Positions 7,627 through 14,579 of a DNA stretch of 14,782 bases are shown one piece after another. A program made the translations under genes and the position numbers. Under the pieces are notes generated by a model that did no database searches, was not told where the DNA came from, and saw only the letters and a list, made by a program, of their open reading frames with translations. The DNA is from Streptomyces sp. NRRL F-6492 (GTDB taxonomy: Bacteria > Actinomycetota > Actinomycetes > Streptomycetales > Streptomycetaceae). Where the stretch lies: contig NZ_LGEG01000023.1 of assembly GCF_001280125.1 (NCBI RefSeq), positions 1 to 14,782 on the forward strand. Reading direction: 5' to 3'. The number at the start of each line of letters is the position of its first letter. Position 1 is the first letter of the stretch.

Positions 7627-7665
7627 GATCAGGGTCGAGACCCGCGAGCGTCTCGGGCCCCGATC
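7627..7665 (+). terminator. Hairpin downstream of acetoacetyl-CoA synthetase
   Basis: An imperfect stem starts 13 bases after the stop codon. GATC (7627-7630) pairs with GATC (7662-7665), GGG (7632-7634) with CCC (7658-7660 or 7659-7661), and CGAGAC (7636-7641) with GTCTCG (7650-7655). The loop is eight bases. There is no T-run. It fits a terminator for the upstream gene. Confidence 0.6.
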
Positions 7666-7695
7666 CACCAGGACCGGGACCCCGGGGCGTCCCGC

Positions 7696-7940
7696 CTACG
7701 CCTTCGGCACCTCGCCGGGCGCGGAGGCGACGCCCTCACGGCCCGCCGTGTCGGTCGCGGACGGCAGCACGGCCACGCCGGGGATCAGGGCCGCGGCCCG
7801 GTACAGCGCGGCGGTGACCCGCGGGGGGCCCAGGTTCCGGCGAGCAGCGTTCCGGGCACGGTGAACGCCCGCTGATCGGCATCGCCTCCGGGTGGTCCAG
7901 CACGCATGCGTGCTCGTCGTACGCCTCGCCGAGCGCGCCG
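7696..7940 (-). pseudogene. Decayed 3' remnant of an unidentified protein gene
   Basis: Read leftward, this stretch gives protein-like segments in successive frames. AYDEHACVLDHPEAMPISG is followed, after a one-base shift near 7865, by AFTVPGTLLAGTWAPR. After another shift in the GGGGGG run at 7831-7836 comes RVTAALYRAAALIPGVAVLP, ending at a stop at 7696-7698. The last segment resembles the C-terminus of actinobacterial CU044_5270-type proteins, where an ALYRAxAxIPGV helix precedes the end. That is recall only and weak. No start or intact 5' part is found; at about 7940 the sequence passes into a different remnant on the other strand. The broken frames and strand change indicate a degraded, rearranged locus. 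Confidence 0.5.
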
Positions 7941-8255
7941 CGCTTCCACGCCACCACCACGCTCCACCGCGACGGGGTCCTGGTCGGCACCCGCCGGGGC
8001 GAGCCCGGCCGGGGCACGTTCACCACCGCCCCGGGGGCGGCGGCCGGATCCGGCGTCCGCTCCCTGACCGTGTCGGTGTCGGTGTCGGTGTCGGCCGACG
8101 GCGGCGCCACCTGGACCCGCGTCCCCGTCGCCGACGGCCGGGCCGCCCTCCGCAACCCCACCGCGAGACGCTCCGTCTCGCTCCGCGCCGAACTCGCCGA
8201 CACGAAGGGCAGCACCCTCACCCAGACCCTGACGGACGCCTACCTAGCCCGCTGA
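7941..8255 (+). pseudogene. 3' remnant of a secreted S8 (subtilisin-like) protease, probable
   Basis: The rightward frame reads FHATTTLHRDGVLVG, then GRGTFTTAPG, LTVSVSVSVSADGGATWTRV, and the end RSVSLRAELADTKGSTLTQT followed by AYLAR and a stop at 8253-8255. This resembles the C-terminal beta-sandwich region of Streptomyces secreted S8 peptidases, where a DDGATW-type strand and SVSLRAxAxDxxGNTxxQT strand close the protein. The catalytic domain (Asp, His, Ser) is absent. The segment between TFTTAPG and SGVRSLTV is shorter than I would expect, suggesting an internal deletion. A GTG at 8070 or an upstream start could permit expression of a fragment, but there is no sensible gene start. The family call rests on recalled C-terminal motifs. 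Confidence 0.55.
8070..8093. repeat. Hexanucleotide microsatellite (GTGTCG)x4
   Basis: Four exact tandem copies of GTGTCG lie in the protease remnant and encode a run of alternating Val and Ser. Intact relatives seem to have only one or two such pairs in this strand (LTVSVSYDDG-like), so this may be slippage expansion in unselected sequence. Confidence 0.8.
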
Positions 8256-8295
8256 ACGACCGGTCACCGAAAGTCCTGATCACTGATTCCGAAAG

Positions 8296-8324
8296 GCTCC
8301 GGGGAGGCCCACCCTCCCCGGAGC
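8296..8324. terminator. Hairpin terminator downstream of the MocR-type regulator
   Basis: A perfect 12-bp stem (8296-8307 with 8313-8324) encloses a five-base loop. It lies 25 bases beyond the stop of the leftward regulator gene and 40 bases after the stop of the rightward protease remnant, so it can end transcription from either side. Confidence 0.85.
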
Positions 8325-8349
8325 GTTCCCGGTTCGACCCCTTGCGCCG

Positions 8350-9669
8350 TCACCCCCCGTACGTCGCCTGCCCGTCGTCCAGCACCTCCGCGAAGTCCGC
8401 CGCCAGCCGCACCGCGTCGGCGGGCGCGAGCGTCGCCGTCGTGATCCGCACCGCCGGCGGGGACGCGATCCGGAAGCGCGCCCCCGCGGCGACCCACCAG
8501 CCCCGCGTCCGCAGCCCGTTGACCACGTCAGACTCGCCCCGCACCGGCACCCACACGTTCAGCCCGCTCGCCCCCACCGCCCGGATCCGGTACGCGCCGA
8601 GCGCGCCGATCAGCGCCGCGCGCCGCTCCGCGTACGCCTCCTCGCCCGCCGCCACGAGCGCGCGCACCGCCCCGTCGGTGAACAGGCCGACCACGGTCTC
8701 CTGGAGCACGTGACTGACCCAGCCCGAGGTCATCAGCATCCGTCCGTCGTGCCGCGCGAGGGTCACCGCGTCGCACGCGACCCCGGCCCACCGCAGGTCG
8801 ATCCCGAGGTGCTTCGACACCGTCCGCACCTGCGCCCACCGGTCGAGCCCGGCCGCCCCGAGCGTGTGCGCGGCGGCCCCGCCCACCTCCGCGTTGTGAT
8901 CGTCCTCGACGACCAGCACCTCGGGGAACTCCCTCAGCACCGACACCAGTTCGTCCCGCCGCGACCGGGTGAAGAACGCCCCGGTCGGACACTGGCCCCG
9001 GGGACTGCACACCACCGCGCGCACCCCGCCCCGCAGCGCCGCCCGCAGCGACTCCGGCACGAGCCCCTCGCCGTCCACCGCCACCGGAACCGTCCGCAGC
9101 CCGAGCGCGGGCACCAGGTCGAGCAGGTGGTGGAAGCCGGGGTCCTCCACGGCCACGGCGTCCCCGGGCCGCAGCTCCGTCGAGAGCAGCCGCGCGATGC
9201 AGTCGAGCGCCCCGTGCGCGAACGTCACGTGCCGCGCGGGCACCCCGTCCCGCCCGAACCACGTCCTGGTCAGCTCTTCGAGGGCCGCGAGGCGGGGCGC
9301 GGCGCGATGGGAGCCGTACGCGGGGGTGACGGCGGCCGGCGGACGCAGTACGGGGAGGAACTCCGGGTCCGGATGCCCGCCGGCGAGGTCCACCAGGCCG
9401 TCCGGCACGCGCGGCGGGCGCCGGGAGGCCACGGACGGCGCCTCGGCCACCACCGTGCCGCCCCGGCCCCGCGTGAGGACCAGGCCCCGCCGCCGCAACT
9501 CCTTGTAGGCCGTGGCGACGGTCCCCGGACTCACCCCCAGCTCGTCCGCGAGCCGTCGTACCGGCGGCAGGGCGTCCCCCGGGGCGAGCCCGCCCTCGGT
9601 CACGCCCCGCTCCACGGACGCGGCAATCCCCTTGGCCGTCGTCCCTTCGATCGCATATTGTGCTGCCAC
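8350..9669 (-). CDS. MocR-family GntR/aminotransferase transcriptional regulator
   Basis: This 439-residue fusion has an N-terminal GntR winged helix (about 9-75: LAPGDALPPVRRLADELGVS, then TVATAYKELRRRGLVLTRGRG) and a fold-type I aminotransferase domain. Aminotransferase marks are HPDPEFLPVL, VAVEDPGFHHLLD, CSPRGQCPTGAFFT, VVEDDHNAEV and SKHLGIDLRW. Lys286 in the last motif is the expected PLP Schiff-base lysine, so PLP binding seems intact. MocR proteins sense PLP or PLP-amino acid adducts and usually control a neighbouring divergent gene, here the MFS transporter. The GTG at 9669 has no ribosome binding site before it, and a CATACT box at 9679-9684 ends nine bases away, consistent with leaderless translation. 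A hairpin follows the stop. Residue conservation looks complete; the effector is not predictable. Confidence 0.9.
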   Translation of the reverse strand: MAAQYAIEGTTAKGIAASVERGVTEGGLAPGDALPPVRRLADELGVSPGTVATAYKELRRRGLVLTRGRGGTVVAEAPSVASRRPPRVPDGLVDLAGGHPDPEFLPVLRPPAAVTPAYGSHRAAPRLAALEELTRTWFGRDGVPARHVTFAHGALDCIARLLSTELRPGDAVAVEDPGFHHLLDLVPALGLRTVPVAVDGEGLVPESLRAALRGGVRAVVCSPRGQCPTGAFFTRSRRDELVSVLREFPEVLVVEDDHNAEVGGAAAHTLGAAGLDRWAQVRTVSKHLGIDLRWAGVACDAVTLARHDGRMLMTSGWVSHVLQETVVGLFTDGAVRALVAAGEEAYAERRAALIGALGAYRIRAVGASGLNVWVPVRGESDVVNGLRTRGWWVAAGARFRIASPPAVRITTATLAPADAVRLAADFAEVLDDGQATYGG

Positions 9670-9759
9670 GTAATCAAGTATGTATCAATACAAAAAAGAG
9701 CGCAAGGCGTCCACGGTACGGAACGCGACCGAAGGCGATCCACGCGCGCAGGGGGACCC
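9670..9759. promoter_or_regulatory. Divergent control region of the MocR regulator and MFS operon
   Basis: This short intergenic region holds the most AT-rich stretch around (9671-9698). ATCAA occurs at 9673-9677 and 9684-9688, eleven bases apart, so the copies would lie on the same helix face; direct repeats of this kind are typical MocR operators. GTAT/ATAC (9682-9691) overlaps the second copy. For the leftward gene, TTGCGC (9700-9705) and CATACT (9679-9684), read on the minus strand, are candidate promoter boxes. For the rightward MFS gene, TTGTGC (9658-9663) and TATGTA (9679-9684) are candidates with short spacing. The repeats are seen; the function is inferred. Confidence 0.5.
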
Positions 9760-11073
9760 ATGAGCCGCACCACCCGAAGAGCCCACGGACAACGCGCACC
9801 CCACAAGGAACGCACACCCCTCAAGGACCGCATCCCCGGCGGCGCCGACGGCCGCCGCATGCTCCTCATCGGCTTCATCGACAAGTGCGGCACCGGCCTC
9901 TGGTCCACCGCCACGGCCCTCTACTTCACCTACGTCACCGGCCTCGGCCTCGGCCAGGTCGGCCTCCTCGTCGCGCTGTCCGGCGCCGCGGGCATCGCCG
10001 GCGCACCCCTCGGCGGACGCCTCGCCGACCGCTTCCCCCTCGTCCGCGTCATCATCTGCACCCAACTCCTGCGCGCCGCCGCCCTCCTCGCCCTCCTCAC
10101 CACCGACCACTACCTCCTCCTGGTCCTCTTCTCCGCCGCCGGCGCCCTCCCCGACCGCGCCACCAACGTCCTCACCAAGCTCTACGCCGCCCGTGTCGCC
10201 GGCCCCGACCGCGTCCGCTACCAGGCCGTCAACCGCACCACCTCCAACATCGGCTGGACCCTCGGCGGCCTCGGCGCCGCCGCCGCGCTCGCCGTCGGCT
10301 CCACCACCGCCTTCCAGCTCCTGCTCGTCGGCGACGCCCTCTCGTACCTCGTGATGGCCGCCCTCACCCTCCGCTGCGCCGAACCCCCCTCCCCGGCCGT
10401 CTCCCGCATCGCCGCCTCCTCCGCCGACCCCGCCCCCACGGCCGGGCCCTCCAATCCCTGGCGCGACCGGGGCTTCCTCTCCTTCACCGCGGGGGAGGCC
10501 GTCTTCTTCCTCCACGACTCGATCCTCCAGGTCGCCCTGCCGCTCTGGATCGTCCACGCCACCGACGCCCCCGTAGGCCTCGCCCCGCTCCTCCTCGTCG
10601 TCAACAGCGTCCTCGTCGTCCTCTTCCAGGTCCCGCTCTCCCGCTTCGGCGCCACCACCGACGCCGCCCGCCGCCTGCTCACCCCGCTCGCGGTCCTCTT
10701 CGCCGTCGGCACGCTCGCCGTCGGCGTCTCCGCCCTCGGCGGCCGCACCCTGGCCATCGGCGCCCTGATCACCGCGGCCGTCGTCCTCACCTTCGCCGAG
10801 ATGATCCACACCCTGGCCTCCTGGGAGCTCTCCGTCGCCCTCGCCCCCGACGACGCCCAGGGCGCCTACCTCGGAGTCCACGGCCTCGCCCAGTCCACCC
10901 AGCGCTTCGCGGGCCCCCTCCTCATGACCGGACTCGTCTCCGCCGGCCCCTTCGCCTGGCCCGTCCTCGGCGCCGCCCTCGCCGCCACCACCGTCGCCCA
11001 GAACCGCCTCGTCCGCCGACGCCTCCCCGAACCGTCACTGTCAGTGGCGAAGGTTACGGTGAGTGAGCACTGA
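9760..11073 (+). CDS. MFS transporter
   Basis: This 437-residue integral membrane protein of the major facilitator superfamily has about twelve hydrophobic segments in two halves. A basic cytoplasmic lead of about 33 residues comes first. The loop between helices 2 and 3 reads GAPLGGRLADRFPLVRV, a form of the MFS GxLaDrxGrk motif. The central loop (about 208-240) is Ser/Pro/Ala rich. Substrate is unknown; the family includes drug and metabolite exporters. ATG 9760 is chosen because CAGGGGGA lies just upstream and the preceding open frame is antisense to the regulator gene. It is divergent from the MocR regulator, which probably controls it, and is followed after 23 bases by the 300-residue unknown gene, likely in the same transcript. 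Confidence 0.88.
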   Translation: MSRTTRRAHGQRAPHKERTPLKDRIPGGADGRRMLLIGFIDKCGTGLWSTATALYFTYVTGLGLGQVGLLVALSGAAGIAGAPLGGRLADRFPLVRVIICTQLLRAAALLALLTTDHYLLLVLFSAAGALPDRATNVLTKLYAARVAGPDRVRYQAVNRTTSNIGWTLGGLGAAAALAVGSTTAFQLLLVGDALSYLVMAALTLRCAEPPSPAVSRIAASSADPAPTAGPSNPWRDRGFLSFTAGEAVFFLHDSILQVALPLWIVHATDAPVGLAPLLLVVNSVLVVLFQVPLSRFGATTDAARRLLTPLAVLFAVGTLAVGVSALGGRTLAIGALITAAVVLTFAEMIHTLASWELSVALAPDDAQGAYLGVHGLAQSTQRFAGPLLMTGLVSAGPFAWPVLGAALAATTVAQNRLVRRRLPEPSLSVAKVTVSEH

Positions 11074-11096
11074 TCGGACCGTCACCAGGGGGAGAC

Positions 11097-11999
11097 ATGA
11101 CACGGACCGCAACCACACCGACGAACCTCCGCCGCGCACTGCGCCGCGAGATCCCCAGCACCGTCGCGCTCCTCGCCGACGAACAGGACTTCGCGGCCAT
11201 GCGCCGCTACCGCACGTTCCTCTTCGACGACCACACCGTCTACCTGCGCCAGATCGAGGCCCTCCTCAGGACCCTCGCCCGCCGGGGCGGCCACACCACC
11301 GTCACCCTCTTCGACCCCGAGGAGTACGCGGCCTGGTGCGCCGAGACCGCCACCGAACCCGACCTGCCCGCGAGCCGCAGCCGCTTCACCGCCCACCTCG
11401 CCGCCACCGGCGCCCGCGTCACCTACACCGGGCAGCCCCTCGCCGTCCTCCTCCCCGAACTCGTCGACACCGCCGTCCGCCAGGCCACCTGGGAGTACGC
11501 CACCACCGTCCTCGCCACCGCGGGCGACTGCGCGACCTGCGGCAAGGACATCGGCAAAGCCGCCTACGAGCGGGCCGCCCGCCTGCTCACACACCTCCTC
11601 GCAGCCGCCGGCCCCGGCGCCCACCACCTCGTCTGCAGCGTCCCCGCCGCCGACGACCAACTCCTCGCCGTCCTCCACACCGACGGCACCGCACCACCCG
11701 AGGACACCCCCGACACCGGATTCGCCACCGAGTTCACCGCCGTCCTCGCCGCGGGCATCGCCCTCGCCGCCCCCGGCGGACTCGTCCTGCGCACCACCGC
11801 CCCCGACACCCCGGACCGCCTCCACGGCTGGCGCCTCACCGACGGCACCCTGACCCCGCTCACCGAGGCCGAGGTCTTCTCCGCCTACTGCACCGACGCC
11901 CGCACGGGAGAACCCCTCTCCCCGGAACCCGGCGTCGAGTACCGCGCCGGCTTCCCCCTCGCCCCCGGCCCCGACGACGACTGGACCACCCACCACTGA
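11097..11999 (+). CDS. Uncharacterised 300-residue protein
   Basis: I do not recognise this family. The protein is soluble in appearance, with no signal peptide or clear membrane span. It has an N-terminal charged helical part (IPSTVALLADEQDFAAMRRY, then DDHTVYLRQIEALLRTLARR), an alpha/beta-like middle (TTVTLFDPEEYAAWC), and a C-terminal Pro/Thr/Asp-rich part ending in DDDWTTHH. A single CxxC pair (DCATCGKD, Cys145 and Cys148) could bind metal or be redox active, but no partner pair is obvious. The ATG has a strong AGGGGGAGA ribosome site. It lies 23 bases after the MFS gene, so it is probably co-expressed and may act on the same compound. The codon bias is normal for the window, so it is a real gene. 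A hairpin shared with ptsI ends it. Confidence 0.8.
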   Translation: MTRTATTPTNLRRALRREIPSTVALLADEQDFAAMRRYRTFLFDDHTVYLRQIEALLRTLARRGGHTTVTLFDPEEYAAWCAETATEPDLPASRSRFTAHLAATGARVTYTGQPLAVLLPELVDTAVRQATWEYATTVLATAGDCATCGKDIGKAAYERAARLLTHLLAAAGPGAHHLVCSVPAADDQLLAVLHTDGTAPPEDTPDTGFATEFTAVLAAGIALAAPGGLVLRTTAPDTPDRLHGWRLTDGTLTPLTEAEVFSAYCTDARTGEPLSPEPGVEYRAGFPLAPGPDDDWTTHH

Positions 12000-12009
12000 C
12001 CCCGCGCAC

Positions 12010-12055
12010 GACGAAGGGGCTCCCCGCCACCTCCGTGACGGAAAGCCCCTTCGTC
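12010..12055. terminator. Bidirectional hairpin terminator between the unknown gene and ptsI
   Basis: A perfect 12-bp inverted repeat (GACGAAGGGGCT at 12010-12021, AGCCCCTTCGTC at 12044-12055) flanks a 22-base loop. It sits 10 bases after one stop and 18 bases beyond the ptsI stop, between convergent genes. Confidence 0.85.
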
Positions 12056-12073
12056 CTCACGCGCCTCCGGGGA

Positions 12074-13744
12074 TCACTCCCCGGACAGCACCGCCTGCGC
12101 GGCCAGCCGCGCCTCGTGCGCCGTGTCCGCGGCCCGCGCCGCGGCCGCGGCCCGCTCGCACTGCGCCAGCGTGTACTTGGCCAGCGTCGCCCGCACGTAC
12201 GGAATCGACGCCGCACCCATGGAGAGGGAGGTGACGCCCAGACCCGTCAGCACACACGCGAGCAGCGGATCCGAAGCGGCCTCGCCACAGACGCCACAGC
12301 TCTTGCCCTCGGCCTTGGCCGCCTCGGCGGACAGCGCCACCAGGTCGAGCAGCGCCGGCTGCCACGGGTCCTGGAGCCGGGACACCGCACCGACCTGACG
12401 GTCGGCCGCGAAGGTGTACTGCGCCAGGTCGTTGGTGCCCAGCGACAGGAACTCGACCTCCTGGAGGATCGAGCGCGCCCGCAGCGCGGCCGACGGAATC
12501 TCGACCATCGCACCGAACTTCGCCCGCAGCCCCGCCTCGCGGCAGGCGTCGGCGAACGCCTTCGCGTCCGTGCGGTCGGCCACCATCGGCGCCATGACCT
12601 CGAGGTACACCGGCAGCCCCTCGACCGCCTTCGCGAGGGCGGACAGCTGCGTCCGCAGCACCTCCGGGTGGTCGAGCAGCGACCGCAGGCCCCGCACGCC
12701 CAGCGCCGGGTTCGGCTCGTCCGCCGGGGTCAGGAAGTCCAGCGGCTTGTCGGCGCCCGCGTCGAGCACCCGCACGACCACGCGCCCCTCGGGGAACGCC
12801 TCGAGAACCTGGCGGTAGGCCTCGACCTGCTTCTCCTCGGACGGGGCCTTCTTACTGTCGTCCAGGAAGAGGAACTCCGTACGGAACAGACCGACGCCCT
12901 CCGCACCGGCCTCCACCGCCGCCGGCACGTCCGCGGGACCGCCGACGTTGGCCAGCAGCGGCACCTTGTGCCCGTCCGAGGTCGCGCCCGGCCCGGTCGA
13001 CGTGGCCAGCGCGGCCCTGCGCTCGGCCGCGGCCTTCGTCAGCTCCGCCTTCTTCTCCTCGCTCGGGTCCACGAAGAGCTCACCGGTGGAACCGTCGACC
13101 GCGATGAGCGTGCCCTCGGCCAGCTCACCCGCGCCCGGCAGCGCCACGATGGCCGGCACGCCCAGGGCCCGCGCCAGGATCGCGCTGTGGCTGGTCGGCC
13201 CGCCCTCCTCGGTCACGAACCCGAGCACCAGCGTCGGGTCCAGCAGCGCCGTGTCGGCGGGCGCCAGGTCCCGTGCGATCAGCACGTACGGCTCGTCGCT
13301 GTCCGGCACGCCCGGCATCGGGACGCCGAGCAGCCGCGCGACGATCCGGTTCCGCACGTCGTCCAGGTCGGCGACCCGGCCCGCCATGTACTCGCCGGCC
13401 CCGGCGAGCAGCTCGCGGTAGTGCGAGAAGGCGTCGTAGATACCGCGCTCGGCCGTGCTGCCGACCGCGATCCGGCGGTCCACGTCGGCGATGAGCTCCG
13501 GGTCCTGGGCGATCATCGCCTGGGCCTCCAGCACCGCCTGTGCCTCGCCGCCGGCCAGATTGCCCCGGGCGTTCAGATCGGCGGCCACGGCCTCCACGGC
13601 CTGACGGGCACGCCCCTGTTCGCGCTCCGCCTCCTCGGCCGGAATCGACTTGGCCGGCGGCTCCAGAACCGCGGTGCCCATGTGCCGGACCTCGCCGATC
13701 GCCACTCCGTGGCTGACGCCGACGCCTCGCAGCGTTGTCTCCAT
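12074..13744 (-). CDS. ptsI: PTS Enzyme I (phosphoenolpyruvate-protein phosphotransferase)
   Basis: This 556-residue cytoplasmic Enzyme I takes phosphate from PEP and passes it to HPr at the head of the sugar phosphotransferase system. The N-terminal HPr-binding/phosphohistidine domain carries GGPTSHSAILARALGVPAIV, with active His186. The PEP-binding barrel has GLFRTEFLF (about 285-293), VRVLDAGADKP, MVEIPSA, SLGTNDLAQYT and CGVCGE (Cys486, the usual catalytic Cys). ATG 13744 is chosen because METTLRGVGVSHGVAIGEV is the standard start of actinobacterial Enzyme I and GGAGACGGGTGAG precedes it. The frame opens 22 codons further upstream, but without support. It follows crr by 81 bases on the same strand, so the two form an operon. 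HPr (ptsH) is not in the window. All key residues are present. Confidence 0.97.
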   Translation of the reverse strand: METTLRGVGVSHGVAIGEVRHMGTAVLEPPAKSIPAEEAEREQGRARQAVEAVAADLNARGNLAGGEAQAVLEAQAMIAQDPELIADVDRRIAVGSTAERGIYDAFSHYRELLAGAGEYMAGRVADLDDVRNRIVARLLGVPMPGVPDSDEPYVLIARDLAPADTALLDPTLVLGFVTEEGGPTSHSAILARALGVPAIVALPGAGELAEGTLIAVDGSTGELFVDPSEEKKAELTKAAAERRAALATSTGPGATSDGHKVPLLANVGGPADVPAAVEAGAEGVGLFRTEFLFLDDSKKAPSEEKQVEAYRQVLEAFPEGRVVVRVLDAGADKPLDFLTPADEPNPALGVRGLRSLLDHPEVLRTQLSALAKAVEGLPVYLEVMAPMVADRTDAKAFADACREAGLRAKFGAMVEIPSAALRARSILQEVEFLSLGTNDLAQYTFAADRQVGAVSRLQDPWQPALLDLVALSAEAAKAEGKSCGVCGEAASDPLLACVLTGLGVTSLSMGAASIPYVRATLAKYTLAQCERAAAAARAADTAHEARLAAQAVLSGE

Positions 13745-13825
13745 CTCACCCGTCTCCGATTGAGCGACGGCCCCGGCCGCCGCGTTGAATGTCGAACTCG
13801 CGGTCGTCACAGCGGACGAACCGGC

Positions 13826-14275
13826 TCAGTTCCAGCCGAAGAGGTGGTCGCCGGCCTTCACTTCGCCGCTCTCGGCGACCTCGAAGAGCGACTCCGCACC
13901 AGCCTCCAGGGCCACGACGGGAGAGATGGGGGACTTGCCGGCGGCCTCGACGGCGGCGGGGTTCCAGCGCACGACGGCCTGTCCGCGCGTCACGGTGTCA
14001 CCCTTGGCGGCGAGCAGCTCGAAGCCCTCCCCGTTGAGCTGGACGGTGTCGATGCCGAGGTGCGTCAGCACACCGCGTCCCTCGGAGTCGACGACGACGA
14101 AGGCGTGCGGGTGCATGGAGACGATGACCCCGTCGACGGGGGAGACGGCCTCGGAGGGCTCACGTACGGGATCGATGGCGGTACCGGGCCCGACCATCGC
14201 ACCGGCGAAGACCGGGTCGGGAACTGCGGCGAGACCGATGGCGCGGCCGGCGAGCGGCGAGGTCACGGTTGTCAT
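13826..14275 (-). CDS. crr: PTS glucose-type EIIA component
   Basis: This 149-residue EIIA of the glucose/N-acetylglucosamine family accepts phosphate from HPr and hands it to EIIB domains. The phosphorylated histidine is His72 in GVLTHLGIDTV; His57 in HPHAF corresponds to the second, assisting histidine. GxVxP-like PVDGVIVSM and the C-terminal KAGDHLFGWN complete the barrel. In Streptomyces this protein serves N-acetylglucosamine uptake. ATG 14275 has GGGAGG seven bases upstream. It is the first gene of the crr-ptsI operon and has a long (about 230-base) upstream region if transcription begins at the TAGGAT box near 14511. A dre operator lies just above that box. Confidence 0.96.
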   Translation of the reverse strand: MTTVTSPLAGRAIGLAAVPDPVFAGAMVGPGTAIDPVREPSEAVSPVDGVIVSMHPHAFVVVDSEGRGVLTHLGIDTVQLNGEGFELLAAKGDTVTRGQAVVRWNPAAVEAAGKSPISPVVALEAGAESLFEVAESGEVKAGDHLFGWN

Positions 14276-14510
14276 GGGAAGCCTCCCAGGGGCGGAGATT
14301 GTGTGGCGCCGTCACTACCTGTCCTGGACGGCGTACTGTTCAGAAGCGTATGTCATGGGAAGTCCCGGTTCCGCCCGAGACGTACCAGTTGGACGGAGCT
14401 AGGGACCACCGGCGACGGTTTGCCTCCACTGACGGTGGGATGTACTGTCGTACTCCTGCTTGACCCCAACGCGGCCTTGTGTCGCGGGTCGGCAGCACCT
14501 ATCAAGCCAG

Positions 14511-14516
14511 ATCCTA
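14511..14516 (-). promoter_or_regulatory. Candidate -10 box (TAGGAT) for crr-ptsI
   Basis: Read on the minus strand this is TAGGAT, a good match to the HrdB-type -10 of Streptomyces. The dre palindrome sits five bases upstream, where a -35 would fall, and no good -35 is otherwise visible. Transcription from here would give a leader of about 230 bases before crr. A promoter nearer the gene (around 14310-14335, GTAGTG on the minus strand) cannot be excluded. Confidence 0.5.
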
Positions 14517-14521
14517 ACCCC

Positions 14522-14537
14522 AGTGGTCTACACCTCT
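14522..14537. promoter_or_regulatory. dre site, putative DasR operator
   Basis: AGTGGTCTACACCTCT matches the DasR consensus AGTGGTCTAGACCACT at 14 of 16 positions. DasR is the GntR-family repressor of aminosugar and PTS genes, relieved by glucosamine-6-phosphate, and the crr-ptsI operon is a known target in Streptomyces. Here the site overlaps the expected -35 area of the leftward crr promoter, consistent with repression by blocking polymerase. The match is seen; binding is inferred. Confidence 0.8.
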
Positions 14538-14579
14538 GCGTGCTCGCAGCGGGACGTGGTCAGGGGGACCGAGAAAGCC

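Noticed and set aside
7611..7632. GGGCCTGTCCGGCGGATC-like sequence reminiscent of insertion-sequence ends
   Set aside because: Only one end is present, no matching inverted end, no target duplication and no transposase nearby; a vague resemblance is not enough.
9660..11066. 468-residue rightward open frame over the MFS gene
   Set aside because: Almost entirely Arg/Pro/His; the MFS frame has the hydrophobic segments and the ribosome site.
13745..13810. Upstream start for ptsI adding 22 residues
   Set aside because: Enzyme I proteins begin at the METTLRGVGVSHG position, which has its own ribosome site; the extension has no family support.
14385..14412. A second dre site near ACCAGTTGG...GGACCACC
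   Set aside because: The half-sites do not form the palindrome at correct spacing.
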